From Rhodospirillales bacterium (GTDB lineage: Bacteria > Pseudomonadota > Alphaproteobacteria > ATCC43930 > CGMCC-115725): 64,000 nucleotides of DNA. The notes under the pieces were generated by a model, which saw only the letters and a list, made by a program, of their open reading frames with translations, was not told where the DNA came from and searched no databases. Made by a program: the position numbers and the translations under genes. Numbering within the stretch: position 1 is the first letter of the stretch; every line of letters begins with the position of its first letter. The DNA lies in the NCBI GenBank assembly GCA_028288725.1, contig JAQGIC010000019.1, positions 1 through 64,000 of the forward strand, read 5' to 3'. This document shows, one piece after another, positions 1 through 7,363 of the stretch.

Positions 1-195
1 TGCGGCGTCGGACGAGATTAGCGCTCTGGTCGATCGCTCTCCTGGCCGTGGCAGGATCGGCCGCGGCCTGGATGCTTTCGGCGCCGCGGCCAGCTTTCTC
101 CGAAGCGGACGCGCAGCACGCCACCGACATAGACCCGTTCGCGCAGGCCGGACAGCGCCGGTCCGACGTCGCGGTCGGCGCCGGGCACGCCAGCG
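1..195. pseudogene. Composite remnant of two cytochrome c gene pieces
   Basis: The first ~112 bases match, with few differences, the start of the diheme cytochrome c gene at 11259 (signal-peptide region). From about base 111 the sequence switches to match about 12309-12393, part of the antisense-coded anchored cytochrome c gene at 12182-12589. Both pieces keep the order and orientation they have in the intact locus, so this looks like a second copy with roughly 0.94 kb deleted. The join lies in a short shared GCG. Neither piece retains a CxxCH motif, so no functional cytochrome can be made. The intact copy lies 11 kb to the right. Confidence 0.8.
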
Positions 196-301
196 ATGAG
201 GACCGAGCGCGAATGTGGGGGAACCGCAGCGGGATGAAGGACTTTGAATCCCAGGAGGTGCCGATGGCCTTCCCCAATGACGAGTTCGATGGAGTGGTCC
301 C

Positions 302-505
302 ATGACACAAGACACGAGTGATAATGAGAAGGCCCGGCGCCTGGCAGAGGATGCCATCGAGGCGGCGGCCTCAGGTGACGTGAAAAAGGGCCAGCAGATG
401 GTCAGAGAGGCTCAGAAGATCGACAAGAACGCTGTGGCCGAGGTTGCGGTGGAAGTCGATGAGGAGCGGGAGAACGCCAAAACCTCTGGCCATAATTCCC
501 AATAG
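302..505 (+). CDS. Small hypothetical protein (67 aa)
   Basis: I do not recognise a named family. The product is short, highly charged and Ala/Glu/Lys-rich, without signal peptide or membrane segment, and is probably a soluble helical protein. A GGAG-like ribosome binding site lies just upstream of the ATG. Length and composition resemble the many small stress-related proteins of alphaproteobacteria, and neighbours such as ferritin-like proteins fit that setting, but this is inference. It follows gene debris on the left and a non-coding stretch on the right, so it is probably transcribed alone. Confidence 0.6.
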   Translation: MTQDTSDNEKARRLAEDAIEAAASGDVKKGQQMVREAQKIDKNAVAEVAVEVDEERENAKTSGHNSQ

Positions 506-1013
506 TTTCGCCGCCACAGAGCGCCTTGGACAAGACAAAGGGCCGAGCTCGATGAGCCCTGGTTGGCACTCTCGCGAGATGTCTGCAGCAGAAATCGAAC
601 CGCATACATTTAGCAAACAGGCCGGCGAGAACGCTGAGTTTCCCCCACTTTATTCCCGGGACAATTCCAGCCCTACCACGTCTGATGATCTTCGATCCGG
701 GACCGGCACCGATCTCGCCCTGCGAGATGCCGCCGGCGAGCACCTGCAGCCTGCCCGCGACCGCCGCACCGTCCGACAGCCAACGCGTTGGCCTGGACGC
801 GGTCTGCTGCAGAGCAGACAGGCTCACGGCCGCGGCGGGCGGATCCATTTCACGGACCTCTCGCGCCGTTGATGCGGTAATGGCTGGCGCCATCAAAGGC
901 CCTAATCCGCCCAATGACGTGGGTCGCAGCGACGCGCCGCAATGATCACCCGTTCGCGGAAGCTCAGGCATGACGACCTGGCAGCGATGCCTCCTGTTAG
1001 ATGGAACAGCCAT
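506..1013. other. Stretch without a supported gene
   Basis: Several overlapping reading frames exist on both strands, but none shows a recognisable family, a convincing ribosome binding site or normal composition. The part nearest 1013 probably holds the promoter of the formate/nitrite-type channel gene. I see no clear repeat, terminator or RNA structure. Confidence 0.5.
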
Positions 1014-1829
1014 ATGCCGGAGAACAAGCAGCTGACAAAGCAGGAGCAAGGCCACGCGGACGACCTCGCAGCGCCCAAGACCAAGGTAATCTATGAAGTC
1101 ATCCGGCGGCAGGGCGAGGAAGAGTTGGCCCGGCCATCAGGCTCGCTATTCTGGTCGGGACTGGCTGCCGGCGTCACGATCATGGCGTCCGTCATCGCCG
1201 AAGGCGCCTTACGCAACAAACTGCCGGCGGAGGTGCCGGGGCGGCTCCTGATCTGCAATCTCGGATACACCGTCGGCTTCCTCATCGTCATCCTCGGCCG
1301 GATGCAGCTATTCACCGAGCAGACCATCGTCACCGTCCTGCCGAACATGGCCTCGCCGGGATGGATGAAGCTCGCGACGACAGCTCGGCTGTGGGCAATC
1401 GTCTTCGTCGGCAACCTTCTCGGCACCGGTGCGGCTGCCTGGATCAACCTCAACTTACACTTGACGAGCCCGGGACTCACGGCATCGATGTTGGAGGTCT
1501 CCGGCCAACTGATCGGCCAGATGCCAATCGATACTCTCGCGCACGCGGTCCCTGCCGGCTTCATCATGGCTTCGGTGGCTTGGATCCGGGCGGGAGTGAC
1601 GGACGGCGAATTCTGGGTCGTTCTGGTTCTCACCAGCCTCATCTCCATCGGGGATTTCGCCCACGTCGTCGCCGGCAGCGCCGAAACGTTTCTACTGCTG
1701 TGCGACGGTCAAATCGATGCTGCGCACGCGTTCGGCGGCTTCATCCTTCCGGCCTTGGTGGGCAACGTGATCGGCGGGACGGGTCTCTTCGCGTTGCTGG
1801 CGCACGCCCAAGTCAGTCGGGAGATTTGA
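1014..1829 (+). CDS. Formate/nitrite transporter family protein
   Basis: This is an integral inner-membrane channel of the FocA/NirC (FNT) family, which moves small monovalent anions such as formate or nitrite. A cytoplasmic N-terminus rich in charged residues is followed by six hydrophobic segments. The first contains the SGLAAGVTIM stretch typical of the YfdC-like branch, and a re-entrant Asn-rich segment (GNLLGT) lies mid-protein. The product is about 271 aa, near the family norm. An in-frame ATG exists 72 bases earlier; I prefer the internal ATG because the extra N-terminus is not typical, though its ribosome binding site is weak. The FdhF/YdeP-like gene further right might be a functional partner, but nothing links them transcriptionally. 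Confidence 0.85.
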   Translation: MPENKQLTKQEQGHADDLAAPKTKVIYEVIRRQGEEELARPSGSLFWSGLAAGVTIMASVIAEGALRNKLPAEVPGRLLICNLGYTVGFLIVILGRMQLFTEQTIVTVLPNMASPGWMKLATTARLWAIVFVGNLLGTGAAAWINLNLHLTSPGLTASMLEVSGQLIGQMPIDTLAHAVPAGFIMASVAWIRAGVTDGEFWVVLVLTSLISIGDFAHVVAGSAETFLLLCDGQIDAAHAFGGFILPALVGNVIGGTGLFALLAHAQVSREI

Positions 1830-2030
1830 AAGCGGGAGCCATAAACCAGCTTCCTGGGATCGTCCCCAAAACCCCCGAGCGCGATGTTCGCGGTTCGGGC
1901 ACACCAGTTGGATGTCCTGCGCGGCGATCCTCATCCGGACGAAAGTTTCCGTGACAACGGAACCGGCGCCCTGCGCCCGAATTGAGAGACAGCGGCGGCT
2001 CATGTCGTCGCAATGGAAATGAGGTGCCCG

Positions 2031-2552
2031 ATGTCCGTACAGTCCCCACAAGTCGTCCGCGAATTCCTGATCGCAGGCCTGATCGATGCCCACGCCATGG
2101 AAAGCCAGGCAATCAGCCTGACCTCCGCGCAGGCCGAGCGGCTGAAGCACTATCCCGATCTCGAAGCCCGCATCCGTGAGCATCTGCGCGAGACGGAAGG
2201 ACAACGCGAGCGCCTCGATCGCTGCTTGGAAAAGCTTGGCACCAGCCCTTCGACCCTGAAGGATACGGCATTGAAGCTCGGCGCCAATTTCGCCGCCATG
2301 GCGCACGCCATGGCCGATGACGAGGTCATCAAGAACAGCTTCGCGTCCTTCGCTTTCGAGAATTTCGAGATCGCCGCCTATAAAGGGTTGATCGAGACGG
2401 CCCGGCTGGCCGGGGCCACGGAAATCGAGGAAGTCTGCCGGCAGAACTTGGCCGAAGAAGAACGGATGGCGGCGTGGATCGACGAGAACCTGCCGGAGTT
2501 GATCCGGAAATACCTGGCCCGCAAGAGCGCCGACGTCGAAGCGAAGCGATAG
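2031..2552 (+). CDS. Ferritin-like DUF892 (YciE/YciF type) protein
   Basis: The product (173 aa) is an all-helical ferritin-like domain protein of the DUF892 group, soluble and probably cytoplasmic. Regularly spaced Glu and His residues sit on predicted helices (for example HAMESQ near residue 20 and NLAEEERMA near residue 145), as expected for this fold. The start was chosen because GAGGTG lies 5-6 bases before the ATG; an in-frame ATG 18 bases earlier lacks such a site. Family members are usually stress-induced and their chemistry is unproven. A second, clearly different DUF892 protein is encoded at 20656-21159. Confidence 0.85.
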   Translation: MSVQSPQVVREFLIAGLIDAHAMESQAISLTSAQAERLKHYPDLEARIREHLRETEGQRERLDRCLEKLGTSPSTLKDTALKLGANFAAMAHAMADDEVIKNSFASFAFENFEIAAYKGLIETARLAGATEIEEVCRQNLAEEERMAAWIDENLPELIRKYLARKSADVEAKR

Positions 2553-2780
2553 CCTCGGCGAACCTGGCCAACGGGGGCATACCGGACGGCCCCCTCGAGG
2601 CCCGGTCGTGGTTATCGACGTGCGCTGTTTCCGATGGCGAATCATCTGGCAAAGCATGGTTTGGGCCGGAGTCCGTCGGGAATGTGCATGAGTCACTGGA
2701 CGATACGCGAAAGCGGCGGCCGTCCCTTCGGCATGAAAGCGATGTGACACCGATCTGTTGGCGCGAGCGGGGATGAGTTC

Positions 2781-4091
2781 ATGCGCTTTCTGGGTGTCGG
2801 CGACTCCTGCGATCTTTTGGCACTCTATCGTGAGCTCGTCGCGGACGGCCACGAGGTCAAAGTCGGTATAGAAAATCCGCTGTGCTACAAGACCGGCCAG
2901 GGCATCATCACACGCGTGGAAGATTGGCGCGACGAGATCGACTGGGTTCGCGCCGCGGGTCGGGACGGCATCATCCTGTTCGAGAATGTCGCCGCCGGTC
3001 GGGGCCACGAGCAGGATATTCTGAGGAACGCCGGGCTTCATGTCATCGGAGGCAGTGCCTATGGCGATCGATTGGAAAACGACCGGGCTTATGCACAGTC
3101 CATCCTGGGCGAGCTTGGGCTGCAGATCTGCAGAATCCATGAGTTCGCCGACGGCTTGAACGCTCTCTGCTTCATAGACGAGCATCCGGGCCGCTATGTT
3201 CTCAAATTCAATGGCCAGGCTTTCGCCTCCTGCGATAATTACGTCGGTCGTTTGACAGATGGTTCAGACGTCCGTGCCGTTCTGGCGGCCAAGCTCGCAG
3301 CAGCCGGACAAGGCAAGGCCAGCTTTGTCCTCATGGAGCATGTGAGCGGCGTCGAGATGGGGGTGGGCGCCTATTTCAACGGACATGATTTTCTCGCACC
3401 CGCCTGCCTCGATTGGGAGCATAAGCGCTTCTTTCCGGGGGACATGGGCGAACTGACCGGCGAGATGGGCACGGTAGTGACATACGAGCGCACTGCTCCG
3501 TTCTTCGAACGAACTCTGGGCCGCATGGCCCCGTTACTGCGCAAAAACGGCTATTGCGGCTACATCAACCTGAACACGATCGTCAATGATCAGGGCATCT
3601 GGCCGCTCGAATTCACCTGTCGGTTCGGCTATCCGGGCTATGCCATTCTGGCCTCGCTGCAAGTGCAGGGCTGGGCGCCACTCTTCGCGTCGATCATCCG
3701 AAAGAGCGCGACCAGTTTCGAGACTTATCCAGGGTTTTCCCTAGGCATCGTCCTTACGACACCCCCGTTCCCCTACACGCGTGAACATGTCGAGGAGGCG
3801 GTAGGGCTGCCGGTACTCGTCGGAGCCGAGCTCAGCCCGGTCGAGAAGCTCCATCTTCATTATGGCGAGGTCGGACTGGAAGCCGACAACCTCATCACCA
3901 GCGGCATGTACGGCTGGACGATGGTCGTGACCGGGCGGGGGGACTCGATCGGCATCGCAAAAAAATCGGCCTACGCGCTTGCCGAGAAGCTCTACATCCC
4001 GAACATGCGCTATCGCGCCGATATCGGCGACCGGTTGATCGCAGGCGAATTCGCCTTCGTCGAGCAGCTGGGGCTACTCGGACCCACCTGA
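2781..4091 (+). CDS. PurD-like ATP-grasp ligase
   Basis: The 436-aa protein has the ATP-grasp layout of phosphoribosylamine-glycine ligase: an N-terminal Rossmann-like part (MRFLGVGDS), an ATP-binding lysine region (YVLKFNG, 139-145), EHVSGVEMGVGAYF (186-199) and a nucleotide-binding HKRFFPGDMG stretch near 214-223. The metal-ligand motif reads EFTCRFGYP (277-285), where purine PurD usually has EFNxRFGDPE, so a normally conserved Asn is Thr. It is therefore unlikely to be the housekeeping PurD. Such enzymes join a carboxylate to an amine via an acyl phosphate. It heads a co-directional cassette with two methyltransferases and a diiron enzyme. Substrate unknown. A weak ribosome binding site (GGATGAG) precedes the ATG. 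Confidence 0.85.
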   Translation: MRFLGVGDSCDLLALYRELVADGHEVKVGIENPLCYKTGQGIITRVEDWRDEIDWVRAAGRDGIILFENVAAGRGHEQDILRNAGLHVIGGSAYGDRLENDRAYAQSILGELGLQICRIHEFADGLNALCFIDEHPGRYVLKFNGQAFASCDNYVGRLTDGSDVRAVLAAKLAAAGQGKASFVLMEHVSGVEMGVGAYFNGHDFLAPACLDWEHKRFFPGDMGELTGEMGTVVTYERTAPFFERTLGRMAPLLRKNGYCGYINLNTIVNDQGIWPLEFTCRFGYPGYAILASLQVQGWAPLFASIIRKSATSFETYPGFSLGIVLTTPPFPYTREHVEEAVGLPVLVGAELSPVEKLHLHYGEVGLEADNLITSGMYGWTMVVTGRGDSIGIAKKSAYALAEKLYIPNMRYRADIGDRLIAGEFAFVEQLGLLGPT

Positions 4092-4147
4092 TCGCCCGAG
4101 AAAATCCGCCTGAGGGAACCACGATAAATGGAGCGGGTTGGGAGGTC

Positions 4148-5107
4148 ATGATCGCCCATGACTTCCCTCTCGGATCGAGTGCCAAAGCACTGATCAGGCT
4201 CGGTAGGATGCTGAGCGAAGCCGGATATCGGTTCATTACGGGTACGCCGGCGACGCATGCCCGCGTGAATGCGAGGCCAGGCAACCGGCGCGCGCGCTGC
4301 GTCGAAGACGTGTTCGGTTGGAGCCGGCCGTTCGGGAAAGACACGTTGCCGTCGGCGCTCGTCGATTTGATGTATAAAGCCGAAATCATCGAGGGGGATG
4401 GCGAGAACTACCGGAGTCTGGTTCGTCTTTCGAGCCTCGGTGATCTGCTGCTGTTCCATTCGGCATTTCCAACCGTGGATGCCGACGCTGTTTTCTTCGG
4501 ACCCGACACCTATCGGTTTGCGTCGGCCTTGCGCCAGCATCTGAGGGCGGCCGCCACGCCTCCTCGCGGTCGGGTCGTGGATATCGGCACGGGGACAGGT
4601 GCCGGTGCTCTCTTTATGGGGGCGAACTTCCCGGGCTGGACCGTCTTTGCCGGGGACATCAACGAGCGTGCTTTGAACCTGGCCCGCGTCAATCAGACCC
4701 TCAATCAGATCGGCAATGTTCGGGTGTGCCGCAGCAATCTCCTCGACGGTGTCGATGGGCCGGTCGACCTCATCGTCTCCAATCCTCCCTATATGTTGGA
4801 CCCGGCGGGCCGTTCCTATCGCAATGGCGGCGGTACGCTCGGCCAGGGGTTGTCGATCGCCGTCATTGATGCCGCGATCGACCGGTTGGCGCCCGGCGGC
4901 AGCCTGTTTCTTTACACCGGCTCCGCCATGGTCGATCGACAGGATGGCCTGCTCGCAGCCGCGGCACAGCGCCTGAAGCAGTCTGGTCTTCGCTGGACCT
5001 ATCGTGAACTCGACCCCGATGTCTTCGGTGAGGAACTTGAGAGCGATGCATACGCCGGGGTGGACCGCATTGCCGTCATCGCGCTCAGCGCGTTCAAACC
5101 AGGGTGA
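4148..5107 (+). CDS. HemK/PrmC-like class I SAM methyltransferase
   Basis: The 319-aa protein has an N-terminal helical region of about 130 residues and then a Rossmann-fold SAM domain with motif I VVDIGTGTGAG (143-153) and the catalytic NPPY tetrad (212-215). That tetrad is used by enzymes methylating planar nitrogens, such as glutamine side chains (HemK/PrmC) or adenine. The N-terminal domain does not look like a release-factor-binding domain, so the target is probably different. GGAGG stands a few bases before the ATG. The stop overlaps the next gene's GTG by four bases, implying translational coupling to the diiron enzyme. Confidence 0.85.
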   Translation: MIAHDFPLGSSAKALIRLGRMLSEAGYRFITGTPATHARVNARPGNRRARCVEDVFGWSRPFGKDTLPSALVDLMYKAEIIEGDGENYRSLVRLSSLGDLLLFHSAFPTVDADAVFFGPDTYRFASALRQHLRAAATPPRGRVVDIGTGTGAGALFMGANFPGWTVFAGDINERALNLARVNQTLNQIGNVRVCRSNLLDGVDGPVDLIVSNPPYMLDPAGRSYRNGGGTLGQGLSIAVIDAAIDRLAPGGSLFLYTGSAMVDRQDGLLAAAAQRLKQSGLRWTYRELDPDVFGEELESDAYAGVDRIAVIALSAFKPG

Positions 5108-6015
5108 CCCAGATGCTTCAACACGCGCCGTCCAATTCTTATGAGTGCCGTGTCGCCCCGGATCGCGCCATCACGGAACTTCACCTGCGCTTGGCCTCGC
5201 TCAATCAAAGGCGATTTGCGCCATCTCTGCCGATAGCGGACTGGGCATCGGATTTTGCCGATCGGGCGCGATTGATGCAGGTAGAGCATCGGTTCCTAGA
5301 GGAGGAGCGGCGCGCCGTTCTAGAGCGGGCGGCGGCGGTACCCCGCGAACCGGAGGCCTTCATCCAGTGGTTCGAAGCGTTGCGGGAGACGGGGCCCGGC
5401 CAGAGCGACCCGCTATTTCCGTGGCTCGCCGACAACGCGTCGCTCGATCAGATTCGCTGGTTTTTGGCCCAGGAAATCGGCGGCGAGGCCGGCTTCGATG
5501 ATCTGGTGGCACTCACCCAAATGCGAATGGCCATTGGCCCGAAACTTGAGCTGGCTCGCAACTATTGGGACGAAATGGGCCGCGGAAACGCCAAAGGGAT
5601 GCACGGACCGATGCTATCGAAACTCGCTGCGGCGCTCCAACTCGAGCCTCGACCTGAAGCAACCGTCTGGGAATCATTGGCGCTCGCGAATGTCATGGCC
5701 GGGCTGGCCGCCGACCGCCGGTACGCCTTCCACTCGATCGGTGCTTTGGGCGTGATCGAACTGACCGCGCCGGGGCGGTCCGCCCAGGTGGCGGCGGGTT
5801 TGAAACGCCTGGGTGTAGCTGCGCAGGATAGGCACTACTTCGACCTTCATGCGGTTCTCGACGTCAAACATTCGGCCGCCTGGAATCGGGAGGTGATCCG
5901 GCCGCTTGTCGCTGCCGAGCCGGCCGTGGCGAGCGCGATCGCAGAAGGCGCGCTCATGCGCCTTACGTGCGGTGCTCGGTGTTTCGAGCGGTACCGCAGT
6001 GAGTTCGAGCTTTAG
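5104..6015 (+). CDS. Haem-oxygenase-like diiron enzyme
   Basis: The 303-aa protein fits the iron-containing redox enzyme (HDO) superfamily, whose members such as SznF and CADD bind two irons and use O2 for N-oxygenation, desaturation or C-C cleavage. The full ligand set appears present: Glu124, Glu157 with His167 (E-x9-H), Glu219, and His249/Asp253/His256 (H-x3-D-x2-H). This spacing matches the family signature, which argues for an active metal site. Translation probably begins at the GTG overlapping the upstream stop; an ATG nine bases later is an alternative. The reaction cannot be told from sequence. The SET-domain gene follows after 14 bases. Confidence 0.85.
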   Translation: MTQMLQHAPSNSYECRVAPDRAITELHLRLASLNQRRFAPSLPIADWASDFADRARLMQVEHRFLEEERRAVLERAAAVPREPEAFIQWFEALRETGPGQSDPLFPWLADNASLDQIRWFLAQEIGGEAGFDDLVALTQMRMAIGPKLELARNYWDEMGRGNAKGMHGPMLSKLAAALQLEPRPEATVWESLALANVMAGLAADRRYAFHSIGALGVIELTAPGRSAQVAAGLKRLGVAAQDRHYFDLHAVLDVKHSAAWNREVIRPLVAAEPAVASAIAEGALMRLTCGARCFERYRSEFEL

Positions 6016-6029
6016 TCCGGAGGGACACG

Positions 6030-6446
6030 ATGGCACTTCTAACGGTCGAGGAGCCGCTGATCGGCGTGGGCCATTACCCGGGTCGCGGCCGGGGGGTACG
6101 GGCGTTACGCGAGATTCCACCGAAAAGCCGGATTGAGCGCTGTCCGGTTCTGATCATTCCGGAAAAAGATCGTCGACTGACCGATCCGTCGATCGTGTTC
6201 ACCTACGTTTTCATGTGGGAGCACGGAACCACGGAGCAGGATCTTTATCGGGGGGACGGTCGTGCGGCTATAGCACTCGGCCTTTCCAGTCTGCTGAATC
6301 ATTCCTATGAACCGAATGCCGATTTCGTCCGACACATCGACGCCCTCGAACTTGAATTGCGCAGCCTCCGCCGGATCGCGGCTGGTGAGGAGGTTACCAT
6401 CGATTACCAGATGGATCTCTGGTTTGATGCTGGCAGATCTTCATGA
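6030..6446 (+). CDS. SET-domain methyltransferase
   Basis: This compact 138-aa protein is essentially one SET domain, the fold of protein lysine methyltransferases. The N-terminal SAM-contacting motif is GRGRGVRAL (18-26), the pseudoknot motif is LNHSYEPNADF (89-99) and the C-terminal motif is GEEVTIDYQ (119-127) with the catalytic-type Tyr. No post-SET cysteines are present. A strong GGAGG precedes the ATG. As the last gene of the cassette it adds a second, unrelated methyltransferase class to the ligase, HemK-like enzyme and diiron oxidase. Its substrate could be a protein, a carrier or a peptide amine; I cannot say which. Confidence 0.85.
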   Translation: MALLTVEEPLIGVGHYPGRGRGVRALREIPPKSRIERCPVLIIPEKDRRLTDPSIVFTYVFMWEHGTTEQDLYRGDGRAAIALGLSSLLNHSYEPNADFVRHIDALELELRSLRRIAAGEEVTIDYQMDLWFDAGRSS

Positions 6447-6486
6447 ACGAATGCGAACGGTAGACCTGGAAAAGCGTCGCCACTCC

Positions 6487-6636
6487 GTCGCCAATCCCTT
6501 TGCTCGGCGCTTTGATCCCGACGAGGCTGCCGGACTCGTCGCCTACTTGGCAAGCGGAGAGTCCGGCTACATGACGGCTCCCGTCTGGCGATCGACGGTG
6601 GGATGGCCCTTGGAACACCTCGTGGATTTGCGTTAG
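6487..6636 (+). pseudogene. C-terminal remnant of an SDR oxidoreductase
   Basis: The last ~50 codons before an in-frame stop read like the tail of a ketoacyl-reductase-type SDR: a 'DPDEAAGLVAYLASGESGYMT' style helix-loop that normally precedes the final strand. No Rossmann motif, catalytic Tyr-x3-Lys or start is found upstream, where the SET gene lies instead. This looks like leftover DNA from a deleted gene or a recombination joint. An intact SDR gene lies 0.7 kb to the right but belongs to a different SDR subgroup. Confidence 0.5.
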
Positions 6637-6641
6637 GACGG

Positions 6642-7226
6642 CTAGCTTCGCATCCGGACGCCCGCAATCAGGATGTCGACGAGACGTTTGGCGGCCCGCT
6701 CTCCATCGGGTCCCAAGCCTATGTTCGCAACCCCGGCAAGCGCGCGCAGCAGGTCGAGCGGATCAAGGTCCAGGCGGATGTCGCCGCTCGCCACCGCGCG
6801 CTCGATCAGCTTTGCAATTGCTTCCTTCACCTGTGCCGTAGACGCCGAGTACAGATCGGACGTCCCGCCAACAATCGAATTGAGCACCTCGTACATCCCG
6901 TGCTTGGTGGCGATATAGTCCACGAACAGCAGCAGCCATTCACGGAGCGCCATCACCGGAGGGTGCATCTCCGCGAGGCGGCTGGCGGCCGCAACAAGCT
7001 GCTCGGTCTCGTTGCGGTAGACCGCCGCGACCAGCGCGTCGCGGGTGGGGAAATGGCGGTAGAGAGTCCCGGCCCCGACACCGGCGGTGCGCGCGATCTC
7101 ATCGAGGCTGGCGGCAGATCCCTTTTCAGCGAAAGCGGCCTTCGCCGTTTCGAGCAAGCGGACGCGGTTGCGCTCCGCATCGGCTCTCGGCTTACGGACA
7201 GCAGCGGGTTGGTCCTCATCGGCCAC
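6642..7226 (-). CDS. TetR family transcriptional regulator
   Basis: The protein (about 194 aa) has an N-terminal TetR helix-turn-helix: LLETAKAAFAEKG, then SLDEIARTAGVGAGTLYRHFPTRDALV, a textbook recognition helix with the YRHF signature. The C-terminal ligand domain resembles the SbtR-like/C49 type. I place the start at a GTG, since the domain begins about 15 residues later; an in-frame ATG 120 bases upstream would run through the operator. It faces the SDR gene across a short region holding a perfect inverted repeat, so it probably represses that gene and itself. Confidence 0.85.
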   Translation of the reverse strand: MADEDQPAAVRKPRADAERNRVRLLETAKAAFAEKGSAASLDEIARTAGVGAGTLYRHFPTRDALVAAVYRNETEQLVAAASRLAEMHPPVMALREWLLLFVDYIATKHGMYEVLNSIVGGTSDLYSASTAQVKEAIAKLIERAVASGDIRLDLDPLDLLRALAGVANIGLGPDGERAAKRLVDILIAGVRMRS

Positions 7227-7249
7227 GCTGAAAACACCCCTTGATAAAC

Positions 7250-7286
7250 GGAGAGTGTCTCCGTATTTAAAATGGAGACACTCTCC
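7250..7286. promoter_or_regulatory. Perfect inverted repeat, probable TetR operator
   Basis: Two 13-base arms, GGAGAGTGTCTCC and GGAGACACTCTCC, are exact reverse complements separated by 11 AT-rich bases. The element lies between the divergent tetR-type and SDR starts, 24 bases upstream of the regulator's GTG and 78 bases upstream of the SDR ATG. This is where a dimeric repressor controlling both promoters would bind. Each arm is itself partly palindromic (GGAGA-x-TCTCC), so the element could seat two dimers. Confidence 0.8.
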
Positions 7287-7363
7287 TCTTACGCCAAACC
7301 AGGCCGGCGGACAATGGTTTGCGGGCGCGGGGAGCGGTGCGTCCATCGATGAAGGAGATTGCT

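Noticed and set aside
444-872. Plus-strand frame overlapping the end of the 67-aa gene
   Set aside because: Overlaps a better candidate and shows no motif; possible debris only.
402-1055. Minus-strand frame in the gap after the 67-aa gene
   Set aside because: No family, no ribosome binding site and Arg/Ser-rich translation typical of a non-coding GC-rich strand.
1692-3185. Minus-strand frame spanning FNT, DUF892 and the ATP-grasp start
   Set aside because: Crosses three unrelated plus-strand features and has no recognisable content.
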